A DNA stretch of 33,455 bases from Mariprofundus sp. (GTDB taxonomy: Bacteria > Pseudomonadota > Zetaproteobacteria > Mariprofundales > Mariprofundaceae): assembly GCA_027019785.1 (NCBI GenBank), contig JALUWF010000351.1:1-33455 (forward strand), read 5' to 3'. Position 1 is the first letter of the stretch; each line of letters opens with the position of its first letter. Position numbers and translations under genes: made by a program. The notes under the pieces were generated by a model that saw only the letters and a list, made by a program, of their open reading frames with translations, searched no databases and had not been told where the DNA came from. This document shows positions 24,416-33,455 of this stretch, piece after piece.

Positions 24416-26503
24416 ATGGAGTCAAACGGAACGCTCACACACAAGAAACTTGCTTCTGATGATATGCAGCGGATTCAAACTCTTGTCGAATCAATCGAAT
24501 CGGCTGTGCTCATTTCTCAGGATGATCGTATATGCTATGTTAACACGCAAGCGCAAACTCTGAGCGGGTACTCAAAAGATGAACTGCTATGTATGCCTTT
24601 CTCGGGAATTCTCCACAAAGATTTTCGCAGTCAAGCTAAACAAGGAAGCCAACCCCCGCACATCGGTGGCAATGCCTCTACAAGTTATGATGTAAAGGTT
24701 GTTCGTAAAAATGGCCCGGTCCGCTGGGTTAATTTTCGTAATAGTACAGTCAGTCTGGGTGGCAAGCCGGCAATCCTGAGCGTAGGTGATGATATTACCG
24801 AGCGTAAACTCACAGAGCGATGTTTACAGGAAGGTGAAGATAAGCAGAAGCTGCTAGAGGCACAGAAGATAGCCAGACTGGGTTATTATATTTATGACAT
24901 ACAAGCGGATCTCTGGACGTGTCCCTTAAGTCTGGATAACTTTTTTGGCATCGACAAAAATTACCGGAAAGATATCAATGGATGGCTGCATATTATTCAT
25001 CCTGATTTTCGGGAAGCAATATCGGATTATCTGAAGGCAGATATTCTAGTGCAACATAAGAAGTTTGATATGGAATACAAGATAATCAACCAGGCAACGG
25101 GAGAAGAAAGATGGGTTCATGGATTAGGCGCCCTGAGGTTTGATGATAATAATAATCCATTTGAAATGCACGGAACCATTCAGGACATTACAGATAGAAA
25201 GAAAGCAGGTGAATTGCCGGCTAAACCTGATCAGGTGATAAGCAATGCGGGCGGAGAAATTGTTAATTTCGTTGATTCCTGCGCCGATATAAGCGCAACT
25301 GAAAGTCAGGATATTCAGCTTTTTCAGGCTCGGAAAATGGAGGCTCTTGGCACGCTGGTCGGCGGTATTGCTCATGACTTCAACAATATGCTGGCAAGTA
25401 TCGATGGCTATCTCTACCTGGCCAAAGATCTTGCGGGTGAGATGCCGGATGTAATAAATAAGCTTTCTCATATTGAACGGATTTCCAGCCGTGCTGCTGG
25501 CATGATCAGTCAGCTGCTCATCTTTTCGCGCAAGGACACAGCCAAAAGAAAAAGGATGGTGCTAGGCCGATACGTTAGGCAAGCACTGGAATTTATTCGC
25601 ACATCGGTACCTGAAAATATCACATTTAAGCAGGACATTTGCAGTGATGCATTGCAAATCAACGGGGATGAAACCCAAATCCATCAAATACTATTGAGCC
25701 TGATCAACAATGCTCGCGACGCGCTGGCAGGCGCAGCAGACCCATGCATTACTGTCACACTCGACGCATTTAAAACCGATGATGAATTTATTAAACATCA
25801 CCCTTATTTCATAGCTGGTCGCTATGCCCATTTTAGTGTTCAAGATAATGGTTGCGGTATTCGTGAACAGCAATTTGAACATCTGTTCGAGCCGTTTTTC
25901 ACCACGAAGGCGGTGAACGAGGGAGCGGGCCTTGGCTTGGCGGTGGTATATGGCATAGTCAAAAATCATGATGGCTTTATTAATATGGAGAGCGTTGAAG
26001 GCGAAGGTTCGACGTTCCATTTTTATATTCCGCTACTGGAATCGGAAGAGATTGCATCCGAATCAGCGCAAGATGAGGTGGTCGCCGAGGGCTATAGTGA
26101 GCTGATCCTGGTGGCTGATGATGAGCCAAATATTCGTGAGACAACATCCGAAGTGCTGGAATCAATGGGGTACAATGTTTTACAGGCCGAGGATGGCCTG
26201 GAAGCCATTGAAATATTCACAGCGCATCAGGATGAAATCAATCTTGCTATACTGGATATAGTAATGCCACATCTCGGCGGCATTCAATTAGCCGGACGCC
26301 TCAGGCAGTTAAAACCGGACTTGCCAATAATATTTATAACGGGATATGATAAAGATGAGGTATTTGATCGTGGTGAGAGTTTGCCGTATTGCACCGTATT
26401 ATCTAAGCCTGTGCAGTTTTCTGCTCTTAGTCAGCAGATTCGGGGTCTGCTTGATGCAAGAGAGGCAAGCGGAATGAAAAATGTGATCAATTTCACCCAG
26501 TAG
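24416..26503 (+). CDS. PAS-PAS hybrid sensor histidine kinase with C-terminal receiver domain
   Basis: This 695-residue signalling protein has no membrane segment and so is probably a cytoplasmic sensor. Domains in order are PAS 1 (about 25-130, ending VGDDITERK), PAS 2 (about 145-265, ending HGTIQDITDRKK), an NtrB-class dimerisation domain with phospho-acceptor H320 (GGIAHDFNN), and an ATPase domain. The ATPase shows the N box LINNARDAL, G1 VQDNGCGI, FEPFFTTK and G2 GAGLGLAVVYG. The receiver domain follows from about 560, with acidic pair ADDEPN, phospho-acceptor D614 (ILDIVMP) and KPVQ. AGGAGG precedes ATG 24416. No cognate DNA-binding response regulator is adjacent, so the output and signal are unknown. 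Confidence 0.92.
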   Translation: MESNGTLTHKKLASDDMQRIQTLVESIESAVLISQDDRICYVNTQAQTLSGYSKDELLCMPFSGILHKDFRSQAKQGSQPPHIGGNASTSYDVKVVRKNGPVRWVNFRNSTVSLGGKPAILSVGDDITERKLTERCLQEGEDKQKLLEAQKIARLGYYIYDIQADLWTCPLSLDNFFGIDKNYRKDINGWLHIIHPDFREAISDYLKADILVQHKKFDMEYKIINQATGEERWVHGLGALRFDDNNNPFEMHGTIQDITDRKKAGELPAKPDQVISNAGGEIVNFVDSCADISATESQDIQLFQARKMEALGTLVGGIAHDFNNMLASIDGYLYLAKDLAGEMPDVINKLSHIERISSRAAGMISQLLIFSRKDTAKRKRMVLGRYVRQALEFIRTSVPENITFKQDICSDALQINGDETQIHQILLSLINNARDALAGAADPCITVTLDAFKTDDEFIKHHPYFIAGRYAHFSVQDNGCGIREQQFEHLFEPFFTTKAVNEGAGLGLAVVYGIVKNHDGFINMESVEGEGSTFHFYIPLLESEEIASESAQDEVVAEGYSELILVADDEPNIRETTSEVLESMGYNVLQAEDGLEAIEIFTAHQDEINLAILDIVMPHLGGIQLAGRLRQLKPDLPIIFITGYDKDEVFDRGESLPYCTVLSKPVQFSALSQQIRGLLDAREASGMKNVINFTQ

Positions 26504-26535
26504 GTATAATTTTCGCCTGCCTTTGGCCAACAGGG

Positions 26536-26579
26536 CGCGTGGCGAACGGCACGCAGTAGAGCGCGGTGTCAGCCACGCG
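26536..26579. other. Inverted repeat CGCGTGGC/GCCACGCG after the histidine kinase gene
   Basis: Two 8-base perfect arms (26536-26543 and 26572-26579) enclose 28 bases. The stretch around it (26520-26630) has a short open frame in each strand but no recognisable product, and a base composition unlike the kinase gene. It could be a small repeat element. Confidence 0.35.
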
Positions 26580-26650
26580 GGCACTGGAACGGAGTCGGGC
26601 AGTCGTATTATGCCGGATTGGTGGCCGTTCTAATCCGATAATTGCAGCGC

Positions 26651-26686
26651 AATAAAAAGCGGAGGCGGAAGCCTCCGCTTTTTATT
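26651..26686 (+). terminator. Strong Rho-independent terminator
   Basis: A perfect 16 bp stem, with AAAAAGCGGAGGC pairing with GCCTCCGCTTTTT around a GGAA loop. It has a T-run on the plus side and an A-run on the minus side, so it could work in both directions. It closes the histidine-kinase transcription unit and separates it from uvrB 48 bases further on. Confidence 0.9.
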
Positions 26687-26734
26687 TGCAAACTTGGTGC
26701 TGGATTCGCGCTTGCTCGGGGTTAGCATCGCGCG

Positions 26735-28717
26735 ATGCGTTTTGAACTTGCCGGAAATTTCAAGCCCCGTGGCGATCAGCCGCAGGCGATTACTGAGCTG
26801 GTCGATGGCGTCGTCAGTGGCCAAAAACATCAGACCCTGCTCGGCGTCACAGGCTCCGGCAAAACCTATACCATGGCCTGCGTGATTGAGCGTACCCAGA
26901 AACCAACCCTGATTATGGCTCCGAACAAGACGTTGGCGGCGCAGCTGTATGGCGAATTCAAACAGTTCTTTCCTGATAATGCCGTTGAGTATTTTGTCTC
27001 CTATTACGATTACTATCAGCCCGAGGCCTATGTGCCGTCCAGCGACACCTATATCGAGAAAGACTCCTCCATCAATGAGCAGATTGATCGCATGCGCCAT
27101 GCCTCCACCCGCGCCCTGCTGGAGCGCGAGGATGTGATCATTGTGGCGTCGGTATCGTGTATTTACGGACTCGGCAGCCCGGAAGCCTATGCGGACATGC
27201 TGCTCTACTTCGAGGTGGGGCGTGAGACTGATCAGCGCGCCGCCGTCCATAAACTGGTCGAACTGCAATATCAGCGCAACGATATGGATTTCCATCGCGG
27301 TACATTTCGTCTGCGCGGCGATGTGTTGGAAATCTTTCCGGCTCATGCCGAGGATTTTGCCATTCGGATCGAGTTTTTCGGTGATGATGTCGATGCGATA
27401 TCCCGCTTCGATCCGCTGACTGGTCAGCGGATCGAAGTGCTGCATAAATACACAGTGTTTCCGAAAAGCCATTTTGTCACCCCGCGCGATCAGTTACTCA
27501 AGGCCATGGATGCTATCCGCGATGAGCTGGCCGAGCGGCTGGCAGAATTACATGATCAGAACAGGTTGGTGGAAGCGCAGCGGCTGCAGCAGCGCACGAT
27601 TTTTGATCTGGAGATGATCCAGGAGGTGGGCTACTGCACCGGCGTGGAAAATTATTCGCGTCACTTGACTGGTCGGCCGGCCGGCCTTGCGCCGCCGACG
27701 CTGCTCGACTACCTGCCCAATAATGCGCTGGTGATGCTGGATGAGTCGCATGTCACCGTGCCGCAGATTGGCGGCATGTTCAAAGGGGACAGATCAAGAA
27801 AGCAGACGCTGGTCGATTTCGGCTTTCGCCTGCCATCGGCGCTGGATAACCGGCCATTGCAGTTCCACGAATTTGAGGCGGTGGCGCGGCAGTCCATCTA
27901 TGTGTCGGCCACGCCGGGGGCGTATGAACTGGAGCAGTGCAGCGGCGTGGTGGTGGAGCAGATTATCCGCCCGACCGGATTGATTGATCCGGCCATTTCC
28001 GTGCGACCAGCCACCACGCAGGTGGATGATTTCGTTTCCGAAGCGAATCAAGTGATTACGCATGGTTTTCGTGTTCTGGCGACATGCCTGACCAAACGCA
28101 TGGCTGAGGATCTGTCTGAATATCTGAATAATCTCGGTATGAAGGTGCGCTATCTGCATTCCGATATCGATACGGTGGAGCGCATGGAGATTCTGCGCGA
28201 TTTGCGCCTTGGCGTATTCGATGTATTAATCGGCATCAACCTGTTGCGCGAAGGCTTAGACCTGCCGGAAGTGGCGCTGGTAGCTATTTTCGATGCCGAT
28301 AAAGAGGGCTTTTTACGTTCGGAGCGCTCATTAACCCAGACCATTGGCCGGGCGGCGCGTAACAGTGAAGGGTATGTGATTCTGTATGCTGACAAGGTGA
28401 CAGGCTCGATGCAGCGCGCCATGCATGAGACCGAACGCCGACGCGAAAAACAGATGGCGTACAATGAACAACACGGCATTACGCCGGCAACGGTGAAATC
28501 GGAGATCAAGGATATTCTCGGTTCGGTGTATGAGATGGATTACGGACATATTCCCGAAGTGGCCGAGCCGGAACCGCTCAGCCCGGCAGAGAGAGAAGCG
28601 CGTATACATGAACTGGAACGGCTGATGACTGAAGCGGCGGCAGATCTGCGTTTTGAGGATGCGGCGGCGCATCGGGATGAAATACTGACACTGAAAGGAA
28701 ACATTAACGATGCCTGA
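26735..28717 (+). CDS. uvrB: Excinuclease ABC subunit B
   Basis: UvrB is the damage-verifying helicase of nucleotide excision repair, working with UvrA and UvrC. The 660-residue protein has Walker A GVTGSGKT (37-44), the beta-hairpin region [24 protein letters not shown] (336-339), helicase motif VI region [10 protein letters not shown], and a C-terminal UVR motif ([19 protein letters not shown]). Length is typical (about 660-680). No good ribosome-binding site or LexA-type box is visible upstream of the ATG. The SNF2 gene starts 8 bases before its stop, so the two are co-transcribed. Confidence 0.97.
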   Translation: MRFELAGNFKPRGDQPQAITELVDGVVSGQKHQTLLGVTGSGKTYTMACVIERTQKPTLIMAPNKTLAAQLYGEFKQFFPDNAVEYFVSYYDYYQPEAYVPSSDTYIEKDSSINEQIDRMRHASTRALLEREDVIIVASVSCIYGLGSPEAYADMLLYFEVGRETDQRAAVHKLVELQYQRNDMDFHRGTFRLRGDVLEIFPAHAEDFAIRIEFFGDDVDAISRFDPLTGQRIEVLHKYTVFPKSHFVTPRDQLLKAMDAIRDELAERLAELHDQNRLVEAQRLQQRTIFDLEMIQEVGYCTGVENYSRHLTGRPAGLAPPTLLDYLPNNALVMLDESHVTVPQIGGMFKGDRSRKQTLVDFGFRLPSALDNRPLQFHEFEAVARQSIYVSATPGAYELEQCSGVVVEQIIRPTGLIDPAISVRPATTQVDDFVSEANQVITHGFRVLATCLTKRMAEDLSEYLNNLGMKVRYLHSDIDTVERMEILRDLRLGVFDVLIGINLLREGLDLPEVALVAIFDADKEGFLRSERSLTQTIGRAARNSEGYVILYADKVTGSMQRAMHETERRREKQMAYNEQHGITPATVKSEIKDILGSVYEMDYGHIPEVAEPEPLSPAEREARIHELERLMTEAAADLRFEDAAAHRDEILTLKGNINDA

Positions 28718-31700
28718 CTTTCCGGAGATTACGGAATCATTGATCCAGACATGGGTTGGAAAACATATATCCGTGCGAGGCAGAAGCCATTTTTCACAGC
28801 ACAGGGTATTGAGTACCGAAGTGGAAGAGGACGGCAGGCTGATCCACGGTGCCGTGCAGGGCAGCGATGCGCAGTCCTACAGCGTGCTGATCAGGAGGCT
28901 GGCCGGGCAGCGGATGAAGAGCAAGTGTACATGCGATAAAAAACGCGACTGCTCCCATGTGGCGGCCGTGTTGCATGCGGTGCTCAATCAGCATAAACAG
29001 CATCCTCTGTTCGAAACGCCGGCAGCAGATACACCGACGCCCCAGCCGTTTAATATGTGGCTGGGCATGCTCGACAGGGTACATGAAGGACGTCCGGCAG
29101 CCACGGATTATCCGGAAAATATTAAGCAGCGTTTACTCTATCTGCTGGAGGCCGATGGCGATCGAAATGTGCGACTGAAGTTCGCCTCCGCCCGTATTCT
29201 GAAAGCCGGCGGCTATGGCATAGATCAGCCTTACGAGGCGGGCAATATTCTCACCTATCCTGTGCCAAAATTCGTGTTGTCGACGGATGAGAACATTCTG
29301 CGGGAAGTGGCGACGGATCGTTCGATTTCATCGCTGCACGGTTACCGGATCAAAGGCTCTGACGGCCTGAAAATTCTCAAACAGGCGCTGGGCAGCGGCC
29401 GCTGCCACTGGCAGAAAAAGGATGCGGCTGCCCTGAAACGGGGAGAGCGGCGTAGCGGCGTATGGGCATGGCAGTTAAACAGTATGGGCGATCAGCATCT
29501 CGCCTTGCAGGTGCCGGATGCGACCATCGTCGTACCGACTTCGCCGCCCTGGTATATTGATAGCCAGCATACGCTCTGCGGCCCGGTGGAGAGCGGACAA
29601 CCATCCGACGTAGCCGAAATCCTGCTCAATATCGCTGCTGTTGAACTGGACTGTTCTGATGAAGCGATCGAAGCGGTGCACAGGCAACTGCCAGACGGCG
29701 TGTCTGCGCCTGTGCATCTACGCCATGTACGCCGGCAAGTGCAACCGCTGGCAGTGATACAGCTGAAATCGGTGAAGATTGCACCGCGCCCGGGTTACCG
29801 GACGCCCGTAACGTATCACGTGGCGGAGCTGATGTTCGATTACGATGGCAGCCGGGTAGCCTATTGCAGTCAGCCGCAGCCGGTGCGCACCATCAAGGGC
29901 GATAAAGTGATCGATTATGCGCGTGATGTGGCTTGCGAACAGCAGGCGGTTGATGCGCTGAATGCGGCAGGACTCTATCCGATGCAGGCACATGCCGGGA
30001 TGGACATGGATATGCCGGCTGCCGACGGGTTCCCGGATCACAGCTTCGGACTGGCCCGTGATGATAGCTGGCCTGAGTGGATGCTGTATGAAATCCCCGA
30101 ACTGGAAACGACTGGTTTTCGCATCGAGGTGGCCGATGATTTTGGTTTCAGGGTCGAGCATGCCGAATCATGGGATCTGAATCTGGCGCAGGGCGGCGCG
30201 GCGGCGGGCGGTAGTTTGATGGGGGAGGCCAGCTTTATGGTGACGCTGGCTGGCGGCGAGGAGATTGATTTAATTGATGCGCTGGCGCGTTGGGTGGCCA
30301 GTAAACCGGCCTTGTTGAAGGCGGAATCGCTGGCTCTGCTGAAACAGAAAGTGCATATCCCGCTACCCTTGTCGGATGGGCGATTATTGCCTGCGCCGGG
30401 GGAGATGGTGGCCAATATTTTGCACTTTATGATGGATGTGTTTGCCAGCGGCAAGACAAGCGATGTGCAACTCTCCGCACCGCAAATGCTGGCGCTGGAA
30501 GAGAGCTTGCACGCCTCGTCTGCGCCGGTGCGTATTCAAACCAGCGCCTGGCTGAAACAGATGCGGCAACTGGTGAATATCGGCAAGGTGCCGGTTTGCC
30601 AGCTACCGACATCCTTGCATGCACAATTGCGCGATTATCAGCATGAGGGATTAAGCTGGATGCAGTTGCTGCGCCAGATGGGATTGGCGGGTATTTTGGC
30701 TGATGATATGGGTTTAGGCAAAACCGTGCAGGCGCTGGCTCATATTTTAATCGAAAAAGAGCAGGGGCGGCTGGAGCATCCGGCTCTGGTGCTGGCTCCG
30801 ACCAGTCTGATGCATAACTGGCGGAGCGAGGCCAAAAAATTTACACCCGGACTATCGGTGTTGGTATTGCACGGCCCGGAACGCGCTCGCAACTTTGAGA
30901 AGCTGGCCGATTTCGATCTGGTGTTGACGACATACCCGTTGCTGGCGCGCGATTTTGAGATACTGGAAGCGCAGAACTGGCACATGTTGATTCTCGATGA
31001 GGCACAATATATCAAAAATCCAAGAGCCAAGGTGTCGCAACTGGTACGCCGTCTGGCAGCCCGGCACAAGCTGTGCATGACCGGCACCCCGATGGAAAAT
31101 CATCTGGGCGAATTGTGGGCTCAGTTCGATTTTCTGATGCCCGGTTACCTGTATGATATGCGTGGCTTTACAAAATTATTTCGCAAACCGATCGAGATAC
31201 AGGGCGATGTCGCCCGGCAGGATGCGCTGAATGTACGCCTGCGCCCATTTCTGCTCAGGCGAGGCAAGGATGAAGTGGCGCTGGAATTGCCGGCCAAAAC
31301 GGAAATTATCCGCACGATTGAGGTCGAGGGGGCGCAGCGGGAGTTGTATGAAAGCGTGCGGCTTGCCATGCAGAAACGGGTGCGCGATGCGGTGGCGACC
31401 ATGGGTTCGGGGCAGAGCCAGATTGTGGTTCTCGATGCGCTTCTGAAAATGCGGCAGGTATGTTGCGACCCGCGTTTGCTGCATAGCTTGCAGGGCGAGC
31501 CGCCGGCATCTGCCAAGCTGGATATGCTGATGGAAATGTTGCCCGAGATGATCGAGGAAGGGCGAAAGGTGCTGCTGTTTTCCCAGTTTACATCCATGCT
31601 GCGCTTGATTGAAGAGGAGGTGAATCGGCGCGGAATTGGCTATGTTAAACTAACCGGACAGACCAAAAATCGGCAGACGCCGATTGAATCGTTTCAGGAT

Positions 31701-32018
31701 GGTAACGTGCCGCTGTTTCTGATCAGCCTCAAGGCTGGCGGCGTGGGCCTGAATCTGACCGCTGCCGATACGGTAATTCATTACGATCCGTGGTGGAATC
31801 CGGCTGCAGAAGCGCAGGCCACCGACCGCGCCCATCGCATCGGTCAGGACAAGGCGGTGTTCGTCTATAAACTGATTACCGAGGGCACAGTGGAGGAGAA
31901 GATTCTGGAACTGCAGGAGCGCAAACGGGCACTGGCCAATGCCATCCACCAGAAAGAGGGCGGTAAACCATTATGGTCGGCAGCCGAACTGGATGCTCTG
32001 TTTGCGCCGTTGGGCTGA
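28710..32018 (+). CDS. SWIM zinc-finger SNF2-family helicase
   Basis: This 1102-residue bacterial SNF2 ATPase is likely to move along DNA or displace proteins from it. An N-terminal SWIM zinc finger (C73-x-C75, C81-x-H83 in [13 protein letters not shown]) is followed by about 500 residues of unassigned sequence. The ATPase core has Walker A DDMGLGKT (K671), DEAQ (763-766), a TGTPMENHL motif, [22 protein letters not shown] and the arginine-finger segment [10 protein letters not shown] (1037-1046). It overlaps uvrB by 8 bases. Related SWIM-SNF2 proteins are widespread in bacteria without a fixed role. Coupling to uvrB suggests a DNA-repair link, which is inference. Confidence 0.93.
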   Translation: MPDFPEITESLIQTWVGKHISVRGRSHFSQHRVLSTEVEEDGRLIHGAVQGSDAQSYSVLIRRLAGQRMKSKCTCDKKRDCSHVAAVLHAVLNQHKQHPLFETPAADTPTPQPFNMWLGMLDRVHEGRPAATDYPENIKQRLLYLLEADGDRNVRLKFASARILKAGGYGIDQPYEAGNILTYPVPKFVLSTDENILREVATDRSISSLHGYRIKGSDGLKILKQALGSGRCHWQKKDAAALKRGERRSGVWAWQLNSMGDQHLALQVPDATIVVPTSPPWYIDSQHTLCGPVESGQPSDVAEILLNIAAVELDCSDEAIEAVHRQLPDGVSAPVHLRHVRRQVQPLAVIQLKSVKIAPRPGYRTPVTYHVAELMFDYDGSRVAYCSQPQPVRTIKGDKVIDYARDVACEQQAVDALNAAGLYPMQAHAGMDMDMPAADGFPDHSFGLARDDSWPEWMLYEIPELETTGFRIEVADDFGFRVEHAESWDLNLAQGGAAAGGSLMGEASFMVTLAGGEEIDLIDALARWVASKPALLKAESLALLKQKVHIPLPLSDGRLLPAPGEMVANILHFMMDVFASGKTSDVQLSAPQMLALEESLHASSAPVRIQTSAWLKQMRQLVNIGKVPVCQLPTSLHAQLRDYQHEGLSWMQLLRQMGLAGILADDMGLGKTVQALAHILIEKEQGRLEHPALVLAPTSLMHNWRSEAKKFTPGLSVLVLHGPERARNFEKLADFDLVLTTYPLLARDFEILEAQNWHMLILDEAQYIKNPRAKVSQLVRRLAARHKLCMTGTPMENHLGELWAQFDFLMPGYLYDMRGFTKLFRKPIEIQGDVARQDALNVRLRPFLLRRGKDEVALELPAKTEIIRTIEVEGAQRELYESVRLAMQKRVRDAVATMGSGQSQIVVLDALLKMRQVCCDPRLLHSLQGEPPASAKLDMLMEMLPEMIEEGRKVLLFSQFTSMLRLIEEEVNRRGIGYVKLTGQTKNRQTPIESFQDGNVPLFLISLKAGGVGLNLTAADTVIHYDPWWNPAAEAQATDRAHRIGQDKAVFVYKLITEGTVEEKILELQERKRALANAIHQKEGGKPLWSAAELDALFAPLG

Positions 32019-32053
32019 GCGTCCATTATCCCTGCTGCGCAGTAGATTTTTCA

Positions 32054-32220
32054 TAAGGGCCGCGGAAAAAATAAACCATCCAATTCTGCTGGTCTATAAG
32101 CCCGTATTCTGCGTTGCCAAATCAGTTACATAGCCAAGCTATGCGCCTGATTCTACGCCTTGAATCCGAACTTCTATCCTACGCATAAACTGGATATTTT
32201 ATTTCTTCCGAGGCCCTAAG
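32054..32220. repeat. MITE-like palindromic element or structured RNA
   Basis: The ends are imperfect inverted repeats of about 32 bases (TAAGGGCCGCGGAAAAAATA at 32054 onward against the inverse ending at 32220, with about seven mismatches). Inside is a perfect small stem CATAGC/GCTATG (around 32130-32144). The nearby stretches CGTATTCTGCG and CTGATTCTACGCC may also be partly inverted. No protein is encoded. The 167-base unit sits between convergent genes. It could be a mobile palindrome of the MITE type, or a transcribed hairpin. I see no clear target duplication. Confidence 0.6.
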
Positions 32221-32232
32221 CCCGACAGACTC

Positions 32233-32523
32233 CTAGAGCAGCAGTGGACCATCGAGGAAGGCCAGTTCATCCCAGATACTGCTCGGGCAACCTTCAGCGT
32301 CGCGAAATTTCAGGTTCTGACGTTTGGGCACCAACCGGTGTGGTCGGCCATAGCTGTCCTCCTGCACATCTGAACCGCTATCGGCGGAGAGGATCATCAA
32401 GCCCTCTTCCGGCAGCAGGTCGGTAACTTCATACTCTTCATCCAGATAGCGGACACGCTTGCCGATCAGCCCGGCCAGCGCATCGTGGTTTTCTATCAAA
32501 TGCTGTAATGCAGCTTCAGCCAT
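32233..32523 (-). CDS. Small conserved-looking protein of unknown function
   Basis: The 96-residue product starts at ATG 32523 with GGGAG 8 bases upstream. It begins MAEAALQHLIENHDALAGLI, then GKRVRYLDEEYEVTDLLPEE, GLMILSADSGSDVQED and HRLVPKRQNLKFRD. It is acidic, with no membrane segment, signal peptide or catalytic motif I can name. The central strand-rich part (KRVRYLDEEYEVTDLLPEEG) could be a small SH3-like or beta-barrel fold. I do not recognise the family. It points toward the MITE-like element at its 3' side. Confidence 0.7.
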   Translation of the reverse strand: MAEAALQHLIENHDALAGLIGKRVRYLDEEYEVTDLLPEEGLMILSADSGSDVQEDSYGRPHRLVPKRQNLKFRDAEGCPSSIWDELAFLDGPLLL

Positions 32524-32718
32524 ATCCAGACTCCCTGTTTCCGGGTCGCTTTATCCATAGGTCTACCAATCAACGCAGTCGAGCATAGAAAGAGCGAGTG
32601 TCAGCGTCAATGGCCGGAAAACATGAGCGGGAAAAGATGTGTTGAAAAAGGGGCGGATACTGGCGCTGTCTCATATTGCAGTTACAATCCGGCAACCGGG
32701 CTACAAATGGAGGCGTCA

Positions 32719-33455
32719 ATGCAAAACCTCTGGGAAGAAATGGCAAAAAGCAGATTGCTGGATATCACAGTGACGCACTGGTTGCTGGCGCTGGCGGCGC
32801 TGTTTATCACGGTGGTCGCCCAGCGTTATATTGTGCGGTTTTTTCACGCCATCGCCAAAAAGATCACCGCACGAACTGAAACCAAGCTGGATGACCTGTT
32901 GCTTGAGGCTGCCGAGCGGCCCGCAGGCATGCTGGTGCTGGTGGTCGGGCTGCTTGTCACTGTGCATCTGCTCAATCCTCCGGCAGATACTTTTCCCATC
33001 ATGGCGCTGGCAGACAGTGCGGGTCGGATTGTATCCATCGTGATTGGCGTTTGGTTTTTATGGCGACTCACCGAGGGTATGGCGGCCTATTTCAGTGCCC
33101 GGGCCAAACTGACAGAATCATCTCTGGACGATCAACTGGTGCCGTTCATCGCCAAAACAGCGAAAATATTTCTGGTCATGACCGCCATCCTGGTGGTGGC
33201 TCAAAATATGGGCTATTCCATTTCCGGTCTGATCGCCTCGCTCGGCATCGGTGGTATCGCCGTTGCCATGGCGGCCAAAGACACCATCGCCAATATCTTC
33301 GGTTCGATTATGATTCTGGTGGATCGCCCGTTTGTGGTGGGAGACTGGATTAAAACCGCTGAATTTGAGGGCGTGGTCGAGCAGGTCGGCTTCCGTTCCA
33401 CCCATATCCGCACCTTCGCCCGTACGCTGGTCAATGTGCCCAATTCCCAACTGGC
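32719..33455 (+). CDS. MscS-family mechanosensitive channel (C-terminus cut by window edge)
   Basis: ATG at 32719 has GGAGG 6 bases upstream. The 245 codons present begin MQNLWEEMAKSRLLDITVTH and show several membrane segments (LLALAALFITVVAQRYIV, GMLVLVVGLLVTVHLL, GRIVSIVIGVWFLW). The MscS pore helix follows as GLIASLGIGGIAVAMAAKDT, then FGSIMILVDRPFVVGDWI and the start of the beta domain (FARTLVNVPNSQLA). It has more N-terminal membrane helices than the mscS at 14275, so it resembles the larger YnaI/YbdG-type channels. It opens the next gene region to the right. Confidence 0.9.
   Translation, partial: MQNLWEEMAKSRLLDITVTHWLLALAALFITVVAQRYIVRFFHAIAKKITARTETKLDDLLLEAAERPAGMLVLVVGLLVTVHLLNPPADTFPIMALADSAGRIVSIVIGVWFLWRLTEGMAAYFSARAKLTESSLDDQLVPFIAKTAKIFLVMTAILVVAQNMGYSISGLIASLGIGGIAVAMAAKDTIANIFGSIMILVDRPFVVGDWIKTAEFEGVVEQVGFRSTHIRTFARTLVNVPNSQL

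Noticed and set aside
26630-27472. 280-codon open frame antisense to the start of uvrB
   Set aside because: It crosses the strong terminator and is opposite conserved UvrB motifs.

Overview
The window looks like a chromosomal segment of a Gram-negative proteobacterium. The evidence is a TonB-family protein, signal peptides for a periplasm, MscS channels, the gammaproteobacterial-style trpF-trpB-trpA-accD order, and ATGA-type start/stop overlaps. The pairing of a NusG-domain-II protein with a Gx transporter, plus dense short intergenic palindromes, would fit Zetaproteobacteria (Mariprofundus-like). That placement is my inference and was not tested. I saw no rRNA, tRNA, CRISPR array, prophage or complete insertion sequence. 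Most genes are housekeeping.

Layout. 1-4433 (minus strand): tryptophan genes trpF, trpB, trpA, then a metallo-beta-lactamase-fold hydrolase, then accD, which runs off the left edge. 4694-8582 (minus): a phosphate ABC transporter, pstS-pstC-pstA-pstB, in which pstC and pstA are separated by about 440 bp of repeats. 8939-14079 (plus): pckA, a candidate JmjC/cupin-fold oxygenase, and an exported-looking DUF255 thioredoxin-domain protein. 14275-15341 (minus): mscS and a decayed short-chain dehydrogenase pseudogene. 15411-20269 (plus): a tightly packed run of NusG-II protein, Gx transporter, TonB, MutY, gamma-glutamyltransferase and VanZ-like protein. 20557-23120 (plus): a divergent HemF, a YbiB/TrpD2-like protein and a DJ-1/PfpI protein. 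23261-26503: a 41-residue YbjQ-like minigene (minus), trmB and a PAS-PAS hybrid histidine kinase. 26735-32018: uvrB overlapping a SWIM-SNF2 helicase. 32054-33455: a palindromic MITE-like element, a small unknown protein (minus) and the start of a second MscS-family channel that runs off the right edge.

How the genes fit together. The trp cluster supplies the last steps of tryptophan synthesis and is joined to fatty-acid precursor supply through accD. The pst genes form a high-affinity phosphate importer without an adjacent phoU or phoBR. MutY, UvrB and the SNF2 helicase act on DNA, and TrmB modifies tRNA. NusG-II, Gx and TonB form an envelope or membrane-transport cluster.

The least ordinary content is in the gaps. 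At least five families of short, partly inverted repeats recur. In several places they supply a stop codon or a ribosome-binding site to a neighbouring gene. The best candidates for further study are the JmjC-like protein, the divergent HemF, the YbjQ-like minigene and the long palindrome after the SNF2 gene. I found no clear new multi-gene system.
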